Notes under the pieces: generated by a model
What the model was told of the DNA's origin: nothing
Databases searched by the model: none
The model's input: the letters and a program-made list of their open reading frames with translations, nothing else
Program-made: the position numbers and the translations under genes
In this document: in pieces, positions 1-7,491 of the stretch
Numbering within the stretch: position 1 is the stretch's first letter
Layout: each line of letters opens with the position of its first letter
Assembly (NCBI GenBank): GCA_017577895.1
Contig: PKQY01000032.1
Location: forward strand, 1 to 22,564
Direction: 5' to 3'
Length of the DNA stretch: 22,564 nucleotides
Source: Bacillota bacterium
GTDB taxonomy: Bacteria; Bacillota; Bacilli; ZCTH02-B2

Positions 1-38
1 AAAAAGCCCATGACACCTGCCGTGTCATGGGCTTTTTG
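1..38 (+). terminator. Rho-independent terminator of an upstream unit
   Basis: A 16-bp perfect stem (1-16 with 22-37) closes a five-base loop (CTGCC). The right arm ends in five T and the left arm begins with five A, so it could stop transcription from either direction. The gene it serves lies outside the window to the left. Confidence 0.85.
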
Positions 39-108
39 TTTTTGTGCAAGTGCTTCTGCGGGTAATTCAGTTGGGTACGTCGGGTTTTGAATTCCGTGAG
101 GCTTTACC

Positions 109-137
109 TTGACATCGAGATGGGACATTGGTAGACT
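109..137 (+). promoter_or_regulatory. Sigma-A promoter of guaB
   Basis: A perfect -35 TTGACA (109-114) is followed after 17 bases by the -10 TAGACT (132-137). Transcription should start near 144, leaving an untranslated leader of about 75 bases that is A-rich and shows no riboswitch-like fold. A 10-bp palindrome ACAAATTTGT (143-152) sits at the expected start point. Confidence 0.75.
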
Positions 138-219
138 GTGAAACAAATTTGTACGGGACGAACAAACTAACAATCTAATTAACAAAAAAACTATCAAACT
201 ATGGAAGGGATCTGTACAC

Positions 220-1680
220 ATGAGCTGGGATGAAAAGTTTGCAAAGGAAGGTCTCACTTTCGACGACGTCTTGCTCATTCCGGGCAAGTCAGAGGTGTTG
301 CCCCGGGATGTGAACGTCCAAACCCGGTTGAGCAAAGACATTATGCTCAACATTCCTCTGATGAGCGCCGCCATGGACACGGTGACGGAAGCGCCGCTGG
401 CCATTGCTCTGGCCCGGGAAGGGGGCATCGGCGTCATTCACAAGAACATGTCCATTGAACAGCAGGCGGAGGAAGTCGATCGGGTCAAACGTTCCGAAAG
501 CGGCGTAATTACAAATCCGTTTTATTTGAAACCGTACAACCGGGTTCACGAAGCGGAACAATTGATGGCCAAATACCGCATCTCCGGGGTGCCTATCGTC
601 GATGACGAGATGCACTTGGTCGGCATCATCACCAACCGGGACTTGCGGTTCGTCCGCGACCGGGATATCGCCATTGAAGAAGTGATGACAAAAGAAAATC
701 TGGTGACGGCGCCGGTCGGCACGACGTTGGAAGAAGCGGAAGAAATTTTGCAGCGGCACAAGATCGAAAAATTGCCCTTGGTGGACGAGCACAACCACCT
801 GAAAGGGCTCATTACCATCAAGGACATCGAAAAGGCCATCCAGTATCCCAATGCGGCCAAAGACCGGCAAGGGCGGCTGTTGGCGGCGGCGGCCGTTGGC
901 GTGTCCCGCGACACGTTTGAGCGGGCGGAAGCGTTGGTGGCCGCCGGGGTAGACGCGCTGGTGGTCGATTCGGCCCACGGCCATTCGGTGGGCGTCATCG
1001 AAACGGTGCGGGCCTTGCGGAAAAAATATCCCGACTTGACCATTGTGGCCGGCAACGTGGCTACGGCGGAAGCGACCCGGGATTTGATCGAGGCCGGCGC
1101 TTCGGCGGTGAAAGTCGGCATCGGGCCGGGCTCCATCTGTACGACCCGGGTGGTGGCGGGCATCGGTGTGCCCCAAGTGACGGCCATTTATGACTGTGCC
1201 CGGGAGGCGCGCAAATACAACATCCCCATCATTGCCGACGGCGGCATCAAGTATTCCGGCGACATCGTCAAAGCCATCGCAGCAGGTGCCGACGTCGTCA
1301 TGTTGGGCAGCCTGTTTGCCGGCACGTCGGAAAGCCCGGGTGAGACGGAGATATATCAAGGACGGCGGTTCAAAGTGTACCGGGGTATGGGCTCCCTCGG
1401 CGCCATGAAAGACGGCAGCGGCGATCGGTACTTCCAAGAAAACATGAACAAACTGGTGCCGGAAGGCATTGAAGGCCGCGTGCCGTACAAAGGACCTTTG
1501 GCCGATACGGTGTATCAGTTGATTGGCGGATTGCGCGCCGGCATGGGGTATGTCGGGGCACGAAACATCGAAGAACTGAAAAACAACACGCGGTTCATCC
1601 GCATTACGTCGGCCGGATTGCGGGAAAGCCATCCCCACGGGGTACAGATCACGAAAGAAGCGCCCAACTATTCCATCTGA
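220..1680 (+). CDS. guaB: IMP dehydrogenase GuaB
   Basis: Inosine-5'-monophosphate dehydrogenase oxidises IMP to XMP with NAD+, the committed step of GTP synthesis in the cytoplasm. The 486-residue protein has the usual family length. An N-terminal barrel segment carries FDDVLLIPG near residue 14. A CBS-domain pair spans roughly residues 95-205. The catalytic loop GSICTTR has its nucleophile at Cys307. The flap region follows, with GMGSLGAM near residue 390. The ATG is preceded by AAGGGA at a workable distance. The gene has its own promoter and is the first gene of the conserved guaB-dacA-serS neighbourhood. No clear terminator is seen before dacA, so some read-through into dacA is possible. 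Confidence 0.98.
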   Translation: MSWDEKFAKEGLTFDDVLLIPGKSEVLPRDVNVQTRLSKDIMLNIPLMSAAMDTVTEAPLAIALAREGGIGVIHKNMSIEQQAEEVDRVKRSESGVITNPFYLKPYNRVHEAEQLMAKYRISGVPIVDDEMHLVGIITNRDLRFVRDRDIAIEEVMTKENLVTAPVGTTLEEAEEILQRHKIEKLPLVDEHNHLKGLITIKDIEKAIQYPNAAKDRQGRLLAAAAVGVSRDTFERAEALVAAGVDALVVDSAHGHSVGVIETVRALRKKYPDLTIVAGNVATAEATRDLIEAGASAVKVGIGPGSICTTRVVAGIGVPQVTAIYDCAREARKYNIPIIADGGIKYSGDIVKAIAAGADVVMLGSLFAGTSESPGETEIYQGRRFKVYRGMGSLGAMKDGSGDRYFQENMNKLVPEGIEGRVPYKGPLADTVYQLIGGLRAGMGYVGARNIEELKNNTRFIRITSAGLRESHPHGVQITKEAPNYSI

Positions 1681-1817
1681 GCGGGATTTCTGTGTCGATG
1701 TGTCCGTAAAGTGCGCCGGCGGTGTCGGAATGTCCGGTTTGTCCGCCCGAACGCTCATCTCACGTTTGGCAAAAAATGCCGGGAATTGATCCCTGGTTTC
1801 TTTTCCGCATTTCGGTA

Positions 1818-1826
1818 TGTTACAAT
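1818..1826 (+). promoter_or_regulatory. Extended -10 promoter of dacA
   Basis: TG (1818-1819) one base ahead of TACAAT (1821-1826) makes an extended -10 element. No good -35 is present (TTCTTT at 1798-1803 is the best at 17 bases). Transcription would begin near 1833, which rules out the TTG at 1832 as translation start and favours the GTG at 1874. Confidence 0.55.
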
Positions 1827-1873
1827 AGGCTTTGTTGGACAGGGGTTTGGAACGGTTTTGGGGGTGGGTGCAC

Positions 1874-3187
1874 GTGTGGAGAAATCGGACGAGGAGGAAC
1901 ATCCGACACCGCTTTTTTCGTGTCATCATGGCGTTGTGCGTGTTGAGTCTGTTGGCGGGCGGCTATGTCAGCCCGGTACACGCCCAGGAAGCTCCGCAAC
2001 TGGACGTCAAATCGGCCATTTTGGTGGAAGCCGAAACGGGGAAAGTGCTGTATGCATACAACGCCCAGCAGCCGTTGCCGCCGGCCAGCATGACGAAAAT
2101 GATGACCGAGTATTTGGTGCTGGAGGCCATTGAGAAGGGCACCATCACGTGGGACCAAAAAGTGCGGGTATCGGAAGCGGCGGCCAGTTTGGAAGGATCG
2201 CAAGTGTGGCTGTATCCCGGTGAAGAACGGACCGTGAGGGAACTGTTTACAGCCATGGCCGTCTATTCGGCCAATGATGCCACCGTTGCTTTGGCCGAAT
2301 TGTTGGCGGGCAATGAAACGGCCTTTGTGCAGATGATGAACGAAAAGGCCCGCGAAATGGGGATGAAAAACACCCACTTCGTGACCAGCAGCGGTTATCC
2401 GGCAGAAGACATGGATCCGGCATTCCGGCCGCAAATTGACGGAGAACATGTCATGTCGGCGGAAGATGCGGCCATATTGGGACGGGAACTCATTTTGAAA
2501 CAGCCGGGCATTTTCGAATTTACGACCATTCCGGAAGCGGTGTTCCGGGAAGGGGAAGGCAAGGGCGAAGTTCGGATGCACAACTGGAACTGGCTGATCA
2601 AGCCGTTGGTTTTCGCCTATGAAGGGGCCGACGGTTTGAAAACCGGAAACACGGAAGCCGCCGGTTATTGCATCACGGCCACTGCCAAACGGGGCGATAT
2701 GCGCTTGATCGCGGTGATCATGGGCGCCAAGACCATCGAGGATCGGTTTCGGGAAGTCCGGAAACTGTTGGACTGGGGCTTCAACAATTTTACGGTGCAA
2801 ACGCTGGTGAAGGGCAAAGAACCGGTGGAAGGGTTTGAACAAGCGCCGGTGGTGGACGGGAAAAAACGGTACGTCCCCGTCGTGCCGCAGCAAAACTTGA
2901 CGGTCGTGGTGCCGAAAGGTCAGGGCGGCGATTATCAACCGAAAGTCGTGTGGAATGAGGAAGCCTTGAAGGCACCCATCGAGCAGCAGCAAGTGGTCGG
3001 TTGGTTGAAGATGGTGCCGGCGGAGGGCGATCCGGACACGTTTTTAGCCAATATCCCGGAAGAACAGCAAAACGCAGTGGCGTTGGTGGCCCAGGAGAAC
3101 GTGGAAAAGGCCGGTTTTGTACGCTTGTTTTTCCGCTCCATTAAAGACCTCATCGTCAGTGTGTTCCAAAGCGTGGTCGGCCGATGA
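1874..3187 (+). CDS. dacA: D-alanyl-D-alanine carboxypeptidase (PBP5 type) DacA
   Basis: A low-molecular-weight penicillin-binding protein that trims the terminal D-Ala from peptidoglycan pentapeptides outside the membrane. Counting from the GTG start (437 residues), an arginine-rich n-region and hydrophobic core end at VHA, a likely signal peptidase I site near residue 37. All three active-site motifs of the SxxK peptidase family are present: SMTK with Ser72, SAN with Ser132, and KTG from Lys256. A PBP5 C-terminal beta domain follows. The last 20 or so residues form an amphipathic helix rich in Phe, Val and Arg, the usual membrane anchor. The open frame extends to a TTG at 1832, but the promoter overlaps it; the GTG at 1874 sits just after a G-rich Shine-Dalgarno-like stretch (1859-1869). 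The gene ends in a terminator before serS. Confidence 0.95.
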   Translation: MWRNRTRRNIRHRFFRVIMALCVLSLLAGGYVSPVHAQEAPQLDVKSAILVEAETGKVLYAYNAQQPLPPASMTKMMTEYLVLEAIEKGTITWDQKVRVSEAAASLEGSQVWLYPGEERTVRELFTAMAVYSANDATVALAELLAGNETAFVQMMNEKAREMGMKNTHFVTSSGYPAEDMDPAFRPQIDGEHVMSAEDAAILGRELILKQPGIFEFTTIPEAVFREGEGKGEVRMHNWNWLIKPLVFAYEGADGLKTGNTEAAGYCITATAKRGDMRLIAVIMGAKTIEDRFREVRKLLDWGFNNFTVQTLVKGKEPVEGFEQAPVVDGKKRYVPVVPQQNLTVVVPKGQGGDYQPKVVWNEEALKAPIEQQQVVGWLKMVPAEGDPDTFLANIPEEQQNAVALVAQENVEKAGFVRLFFRSIKDLIVSVFQSVVGR

Positions 3188-3207
3188 AGGGATCGGCGTT
3201 GGGCAAG

Positions 3208-3242
3208 ACTCTCGTCCTCATTTGTCAGGATGAGAGTTTTTT
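3208..3242 (+). terminator. Rho-independent terminator between dacA and serS
   Basis: An 11-bp stem (3208-3218 with 3227-3237, one G-T wobble) is followed by a run of six T. It lies 20 bases after the dacA stop and only 45 bases before the serS start codon, so it ends dacA transcripts and may also limit read-through into serS. Confidence 0.8.
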
Positions 3243-3286
3243 GCATCCATACCGCAAACGGAGACGGCAAACAAGGGGGGATTGGC

Positions 3287-4567
3287 ATGTTGGACAGCAA
3301 ACTGCTGCGGGATCATTTGGACGAAGTGCGGGAAAAACTCCGGCATCGCAATGAAGACATCAGCGGATTGGACCGGTTTAAGGACCTGGATGTGCGCCGC
3401 CGCCAACTGTTACAGGAAAGTGAGGCCCTGAAAAACCGCCGCAACACGGTCAGCCAAGAAGTGGCGAGAAGAAAGCGGCAAGGAGAGGCGGCCGACGATT
3501 TGATCGAGGAAATGCGGCAAGTCGGCGAGCAGATCAAACGTTTAGACGAAGAGTTGCGGGTCGTGCAAGGGGAACTGGACGACATCTTGCTCACGTTGCC
3601 CAACATTCCCCATGAGAGCGTGCCGGTGGGCGAGTCGGAAGAAGACAACGTGCCGGTGCGGTATTGGGGGGAAAAGCCGAACTTTTCGTTTACGCCGAAA
3701 CCCCATTGGGAATTGGGAACGGATTTGGGACTGTTCGACTTTGAACGGGCGGCGAAAGTGACCGGATCCCGCTATGTGTTTTACCGGGGATTGGGAGCGC
3801 GCCTGGAGCGGGCGCTGATCAACTTCATGTTGGATTTACATACGACGGAACACGGCTATGAAGAGATGTTCCCGCCGTTCATCGTCAACCGCCACAGCCT
3901 GTTAGGGACGGGCCAGTTGCCCAAATTCGAAGAAGACGTATTCCGGATTGCCGAACACGACGACTATTTGATTCCGACGGCGGAAGTGCCGGTAACGAAC
4001 TTTTTCCGGGACGAAATTTTGTCGGCCGACCAACTGCCCATGAAATTTGCCGCCTACAGCGCCTGTTTCCGTTCGGAAGCCGGCGCCGCCGGAAGAGATA
4101 CCCGGGGGCTCATTCGCATGCACCAGTTCAACAAAGTGGAACTGGTGAAGTTTGTGGAGCCCCAGCACTCGTACGACGAACTGGAACGGCTCGTCAACGA
4201 CGCCGAACAAGTGTTGCAGCGGCTGGGATTGCCTTACCGGGTCGTGTTGATGTGTACCGGCGATCTCGGCTTTACGGCGGCGAAAAAGTACGATTTGGAA
4301 GTCTGGCTGCCGGCCAGCGGCCAATACCGGGAAATTTCTTCTTGCAGCAATTTTGAAGCGTTCCAGGCCCGGCGGGCCAACATCCGGTACCGCCCGCATC
4401 CGAAAGCCAAGCCGGAATTTGTCCATACGCTGAACGGCTCGGGGCTGGCCATCGGGCGGACGGTGGCGGCCATTTTGGAAAATTACCAGCAGGAAGACGG
4501 CAGCGTCGTCATTCCCGAAGCGTTGCGCCCGTACATGAACGGCGTCGAGGTTATCCGTCCGCAGTAA
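3287..4567 (+). CDS. serS: Seryl-tRNA synthetase SerS
   Basis: Class II aminoacyl-tRNA synthetase that charges tRNA-Ser with serine. At 426 residues it matches the family. The first 110 residues form the long antiparallel coiled-coil arm (charged Glu/Arg/Lys heptads) that holds the long variable arm of tRNA-Ser. Motif 2 lies near residues 260-285 (FRSEAGAAG followed by RGLIRMHQF). Motif 3 lies near residue 384 (GSGLAIGRTVAA). The ATG at 3287 is chosen because AAGGGGGG (3273-3280) is ideally placed; an in-frame ATG at 3230 lies inside the preceding terminator. Two tRNA-Ser genes occur downstream in the same window. Only 49 bases separate the terminator tail from the start codon, so there is no T-box leader and no obvious dedicated promoter in that gap. 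Confidence 0.98.
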   Translation: MLDSKLLRDHLDEVREKLRHRNEDISGLDRFKDLDVRRRQLLQESEALKNRRNTVSQEVARRKRQGEAADDLIEEMRQVGEQIKRLDEELRVVQGELDDILLTLPNIPHESVPVGESEEDNVPVRYWGEKPNFSFTPKPHWELGTDLGLFDFERAAKVTGSRYVFYRGLGARLERALINFMLDLHTTEHGYEEMFPPFIVNRHSLLGTGQLPKFEEDVFRIAEHDDYLIPTAEVPVTNFFRDEILSADQLPMKFAAYSACFRSEAGAAGRDTRGLIRMHQFNKVELVKFVEPQHSYDELERLVNDAEQVLQRLGLPYRVVLMCTGDLGFTAAKKYDLEVWLPASGQYREISSCSNFEAFQARRANIRYRPHPKAKPEFVHTLNGSGLAIGRTVAAILENYQQEDGSVVIPEALRPYMNGVEVIRPQ

Positions 4568-4649
4568 CGGGAAGCAGCAAGAGCCGGCGCCGATACCTCG
4601 TTTTCGCGCGACCATTGATCCGGTTTTCCTGGCGCCCCGGTTTCTTAGA

Positions 4650-4680
4650 CCCGGTTTCCCGGCGGAAACCGGGATTTTTT
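4650..4680 (+). terminator. Rho-independent terminator of serS
   Basis: A perfect 10-bp stem (4650-4659 with 4664-4673), loop CGGC, then a run of six T. The T run is only on the right, so it stops rightward serS transcription. The leftward deaminase gene ends at its edge. Confidence 0.9.
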
Positions 4681-5137
4681 ATCTCTTTTTCCAGCGTTCG
4701 AACGGTTCGAGGTAGCCGTCCACCATCAGTGTGTAAACGGGGATGCTCCGCGCTTCCGGAACTTTTTTCAAATCGGCAAAAAAGGCAGCCAACTTGTCGG
4801 GATAACCGATTTTCACCGCTTCCGCTTTCGGACAGGCGACGTAAATGGCTCGGATGTTGGCCCAGTACGCCGCGGCCAAGCACATGGGACACGGTTCGCC
4901 GCTGGCGTATAAAATGGCGCCGTCGAGGGTGCTGGTGGCTAAATGGCGGCACGCTTGGCGGATGGCTTGGATTTCGGCGTGGGCCGTCGGGTCGTGGAGT
5001 TGGGCCGATTCATTGACGCCTTGTCCGATCATTTCCCCTTCTCGGACGACGACGGCGCCAAAGGGGCCGCCATGCCCGCGGGTCACGTTGTCGATGGCCA
5101 ATTGGACGGCCTGTTGAAGCCAATGGCGGTGATCCAT
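4679..5137 (-). CDS. guaD: Guanine deaminase-like nucleobase deaminase
   Basis: Zinc-dependent deaminase of the cytidine deaminase fold, probably converting guanine to xanthine and ammonia in the cytoplasm. The 152-residue protein carries the zinc ligand and proton-shuttle motif HAE (His53, Glu55) and PCPMC (Cys83, Cys86). As I recall the Bacillus subtilis GuaD sequence, spacing and length agree closely, including GGPFGAV near residue 23 and a C-terminal stretch with PF.W. The ATG at 5137 is supported by GGAGGGG just upstream. It is transcribed leftward, away from the GntR-led operon, from its own promoter. Ammonia-releasing nucleobase salvage would fit a nitrogen-scavenging theme beside the amidohydrolase of the neighbouring operon. 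Another nucleobase or pterin substrate cannot be excluded. Confidence 0.82.
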   Translation of the reverse strand: MDHRHWLQQAVQLAIDNVTRGHGGPFGAVVVREGEMIGQGVNESAQLHDPTAHAEIQAIRQACRHLATSTLDGAILYASGEPCPMCLAAAYWANIRAIYVACPKAEAVKIGYPDKLAAFFADLKKVPEARSIPVYTLMVDGYLEPFERWKKR

Positions 5138-5168
5138 GGTTTCCCCTCCGTTTTGGATGCTGCCAGTT

Positions 5169-5197
5169 ATTTTACCGAATGGGATTGAAAACGTAAA
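5169..5197 (-). promoter_or_regulatory. Candidate sigma-A promoter of the deaminase gene
   Basis: On the minus strand TTTACG (5197-5192) and TAAAAT (5174-5169) are separated by 17 bases. The start of transcription would fall near 5162, about 25 bases before the start codon. Confidence 0.5.
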
Positions 5198-5204
5198 TTT
5201 TCTA

Positions 5205-5233
5205 TTGACCGCCAGAAGATTTTTGAATACTAT
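5205..5233 (+). promoter_or_regulatory. Sigma-A promoter of the GntR-led operon
   Basis: -35 TTGACC (5205-5210), 17-base spacer, -10 TACTAT (5228-5233). The predicted transcription start, near 5240, lies inside the first arm of the inverted repeat, a typical arrangement for autorepression. Confidence 0.75.
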
Positions 5234-5234
5234 A

Positions 5235-5267
5235 CTGGTATGCCACACACCACATACCACATACCAG
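5235..5267. promoter_or_regulatory. Candidate GntR operator: three TGGTATG/CATACCA half-sites
   Basis: CTGGTATG (5235-5242) is inverted relative to CATACCAG (5260-5267), and another inverted copy, CATACCA, lies at 5253-5259 immediately before it. The array starts one base after the -10 element and ends in the ribosome-binding site of the regulator gene. Bound protein here would block initiation. GntR/FadR proteins bind short inverted repeats with a comparable G-T...A-C pattern, so self-regulation is the simplest reading. Confidence 0.55.
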
Positions 5268-5278
5268 GAGAGTTTCCA

Positions 5279-5935
5279 ATGCCGTTTTCCAAAATTAAAC
5301 AGACCAAATCATTGAAACAAATCGCCTTTGAAATGATCAAAGACGCCATTATCAACCACGAGATTTTGCCGGGAGAGCCTTTGTACGAACGGTATTTGAG
5401 CGAGAAGCTGGAAATCAGCCGGACGCCGATTCGGGAAGCGCTTCAACTGTTGGAACAGGAAGGCTGGGTGACGTCCGTTCCCCGGAAAGGGACGTTTGTG
5501 TCCAACATTTCCGTGGAAGACGTGGAAGAGATCATTCAGCTCCGCCGGGCATTGGAAATACTGGCCATCGAGTTGCTCATCCCGAAAATCACCGAGGAGC
5601 AATTGGCGACTTTGGCCCGCATTTTGGAGATGCAGGCTAAGACCCAAGATGACAAAAAGATGTTCATCGCCATCGACAAAGATTTCCACTTCCATTTGGC
5701 GACGTTCAGCGGCAACCGCCGAATCGCCCAGCTCATCGAAACGTATGGCGATCAGATGCGCTGGTTTGGGTACCGGGCCGTGACCCAATCCGGACGGGTG
5801 GAAGAGACGCTGAAAGAACATGAGGCCATTTACGAAGGGCTCAAAGCGCGGGATTTGGAGCGGGCGAAGCAAGCGGTGCTCGATCACATGGAGAAGACCC
5901 GGCTGGCCATCTTGTCCAACATCCAGCCGAAATAA
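5279..5935 (+). CDS. GntR-family transcriptional regulator, FadR/FCD subgroup
   Basis: Cytoplasmic DNA-binding regulator of 218 residues. Residues about 12-75 form the GntR winged helix, with the recognition-helix signature SRTPIREALQLLEQEG starting at residue 47. Residues about 80-210 form the all-helical FCD effector domain; the acidic and histidine residues that usually bind metal and a carboxylate ligand are visible (DFHFHL, EHEAI, DHMEK). The ATG at 5279 is chosen because AGGAG lies eight bases upstream; an earlier in-frame ATG at 5240 falls within the operator repeats. It heads a rightward gene series with short gaps (23 bases to the next gene), so it probably controls the operon in response to a carboxylic acid. 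Confidence 0.9.
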   Translation: MPFSKIKQTKSLKQIAFEMIKDAIINHEILPGEPLYERYLSEKLEISRTPIREALQLLEQEGWVTSVPRKGTFVSNISVEDVEEIIQLRRALEILAIELLIPKITEEQLATLARILEMQAKTQDDKKMFIAIDKDFHFHLATFSGNRRIAQLIETYGDQMRWFGYRAVTQSGRVEETLKEHEAIYEGLKARDLERAKQAVLDHMEKTRLAILSNIQPK

Positions 5936-5958
5936 GGGTTGGATAGGAGGTTTTTTGC

Positions 5959-6654
5959 TTGCGAAAATTTGACATCACGGTGGAGGACGCGAAGAGAGGC
6001 AAGCAGAGGACAGACATCGTCGTTCGGGACGTGTTGATTGTCGGGTATGGCGGTCGGGATGTGGAAAAGACGAAAGAACATATCCGGGAGTTGGAAGCCA
6101 TCGGAGTGGCGCCGCCGCCGACCATTCCGACGGTGTATCAGGTGGACGTGGCCAATGTGACCACCGGTTCCGCGATTGTCGTCACCGGGAAAGAAACGTC
6201 GGGGGAAGCCGAGTACGTGTTGTATCACAACGGAGACGAATGGTTGGTCGGCGTCGGGAGCGATCACACCGACCGGGCGTTGGAGCGGGAGAGCATTTTA
6301 CGTTCGAAAGAAGTATGTCCCAAACCGTTGGCCCAGCAGTTTTGGCGCCTCGAGGATGTCCGGTCACACTGGGACCAGCTGGTGTTGCGCTCCTGGGTCA
6401 TCGATGATCGAGGACGTCGAAAATATCAAGAACACGATTTGACGGCATTGCTTCCGGTGGATGTGTTGTTGGACAAATTGCAGCTGTTTGGCTATGTCGT
6501 ACAACCCCACGTGCTCATTTTTTCCGGCACCGTTCCGACGTTGGAAGGATTTGTGTACGGACATCGGTTTGCGTACGAGTTGTACGATCCCGTTCTTCAA
6601 CGTTCCATCAGGGGCGAGTACGAGATTGAGGTGAAAGGGGGAACGGCCCAATGA
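5959..6654 (+). CDS. DUF2848 family protein
   Basis: Conserved protein of 231 residues that I recognise as the DUF2848 family, whose biochemical function is not established to my knowledge. Visible family features are a central GVGSDHTDR segment (Ser101, Asp102, His103, Asp105, Arg106), CPKP soon after, and WDQLVLRSW near residue 140. The clustered Asp and His suggest a metal- or acid-binding site. No signal peptide or membrane segment is seen, so it should be cytoplasmic. The start is a TTG eight bases after a perfect AGGAGG. It overlaps the next gene by ATGA, so the two products are probably translationally coupled and may act together. Some relatives resemble fumarylacetoacetate-hydrolase-type enzymes in context, but I cannot assign a reaction. 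Confidence 0.82.
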   Translation: MRKFDITVEDAKRGKQRTDIVVRDVLIVGYGGRDVEKTKEHIRELEAIGVAPPPTIPTVYQVDVANVTTGSAIVVTGKETSGEAEYVLYHNGDEWLVGVGSDHTDRALERESILRSKEVCPKPLAQQFWRLEDVRSHWDQLVLRSWVIDDRGRRKYQEHDLTALLPVDVLLDKLQLFGYVVQPHVLIFSGTVPTLEGFVYGHRFAYELYDPVLQRSIRGEYEIEVKGGTAQ

Positions 6655-7439
6655 AAGTGGCGTTGATTCAAATGGACGTGGCAGCGGGGCAGCCGGAGCG
6701 GAATTTTGCCCATGCGGCCGAGCTGATAGAACAAGCGGCGGCAGAAAAGCCCGATGTCATCGTGTTGCCGGAAATGTGGAACACCGGTTATGACTGGTCG
6801 CAGGCGGACCACATCGCCGATGTAGACGGCCGACAGACCCGCCAGTTGTTGTCGACCATGGCGCGAAGACACGATGTTCACATCATCGGCGGCAGCGTCA
6901 TGTATCGGGACTCCCAAACCGGCCAGACGTTTAACACCATGTTGGTGATGGACCGGTCCGGGCAAGAGGTGGCCCGATACGACAAAATCCACCTGTTTCG
7001 TCTGATGGACGAGCACCGCTATTTGTCGGCCGGCAATTCGTTTCAGACGGTCGACATCAACGGCGTCACCGTCGGGGTCATGATCTGCTACGATTTGCGT
7101 TTTCCGCAGTTGTCCCGAAAGTTGGCCCATATGGGCGCCCACGTGTTGGTCAACGTGGCCCAATGGCCGACGCCGCGGGTGAACCATTGGCAGACGTTGC
7201 TCCGGGCCCGGGCCATTGAAAACCAAGTGTTCATGATCGGCGTCAACCGCGTCGGCGAAAGTTTGGGCACGCCGTTTCCCGGCAGTTCCATGGTCATTGA
7301 TCCGTTCGGTGAGGTGTTGTTGACCGGCGACGGTCAAGAACACATCTATACGGTGGATTTGGATTTGGAACGGGTCGAACAAATGCGGAAGACGATCCCA
7401 GTTTTTCAAGACGAACGGTTGGATTTATATGGACAATAA
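6651..7439 (+). CDS. Nitrilase-superfamily carbon-nitrogen hydrolase
   Basis: Cytoplasmic amidase-type enzyme of 262 residues that cleaves a non-peptide C-N bond and releases ammonia. The catalytic triad of the superfamily is complete: Glu41 in LPEMWN, Lys112 in YDKIHLF and Cys146 in ICYDLRFP. The length and a C-terminal segment with GSSMVIDPFGE match the omega-amidase / predicted amidase branch rather than NAD synthetase or apolipoprotein acyltransferase. Substrate cannot be read from sequence; omega-amides such as 2-oxoglutaramate or N-carbamoyl compounds are family possibilities. The ATG overlaps the stop of the DUF2848 gene, with a strong AAAGGGGG upstream. It lies directly before a TRAP importer, which suggests that an imported amide or its product is processed here. 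Confidence 0.9.
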   Translation: MKVALIQMDVAAGQPERNFAHAAELIEQAAAEKPDVIVLPEMWNTGYDWSQADHIADVDGRQTRQLLSTMARRHDVHIIGGSVMYRDSQTGQTFNTMLVMDRSGQEVARYDKIHLFRLMDEHRYLSAGNSFQTVDINGVTVGVMICYDLRFPQLSRKLAHMGAHVLVNVAQWPTPRVNHWQTLLRARAIENQVFMIGVNRVGESLGTPFPGSSMVIDPFGEVLLTGDGQEHIYTVDLDLERVEQMRKTIPVFQDERLDLYGQ

Positions 7440-7448
7440 ATCTATAAT
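7419..7448 (+). promoter_or_regulatory. Internal sigma-A promoter before dctP
   Basis: TTGGAT (7419-7424), 18-base spacer, perfect -10 TATAAT (7443-7448). The -35 lies within the end of the hydrolase gene. It would add transcription of dctP on top of operon read-through. Confidence 0.55.
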
Positions 7449-7491
7449 AGGTAGATAGTGGGAAAAGATAGAAATATAAGGAGGGGTTGAC

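Noticed and set aside
138..219. Riboswitch in the guaB leader
   Set aside because: The leader is A-rich, lacks conserved purine-riboswitch loops and contains no terminator/antiterminator pair.
289..1929. Long open frame antisense to guaB
   Set aside because: It mirrors the codon structure of guaB, has no ribosome-binding site, and its translation looks like a shadow (His/Arg/Phe-rich, no domain). The same applies to the long antisense frames over dacA and the TRAP genes (for example 9203-10609).
4568..4649. Left attachment site matching the tRNA-Ser 3' end
   Set aside because: The interval after serS was compared with the T arm and acceptor of tRNA-Ser(UGA); no duplicated stretch was found and no integrase gene is present.
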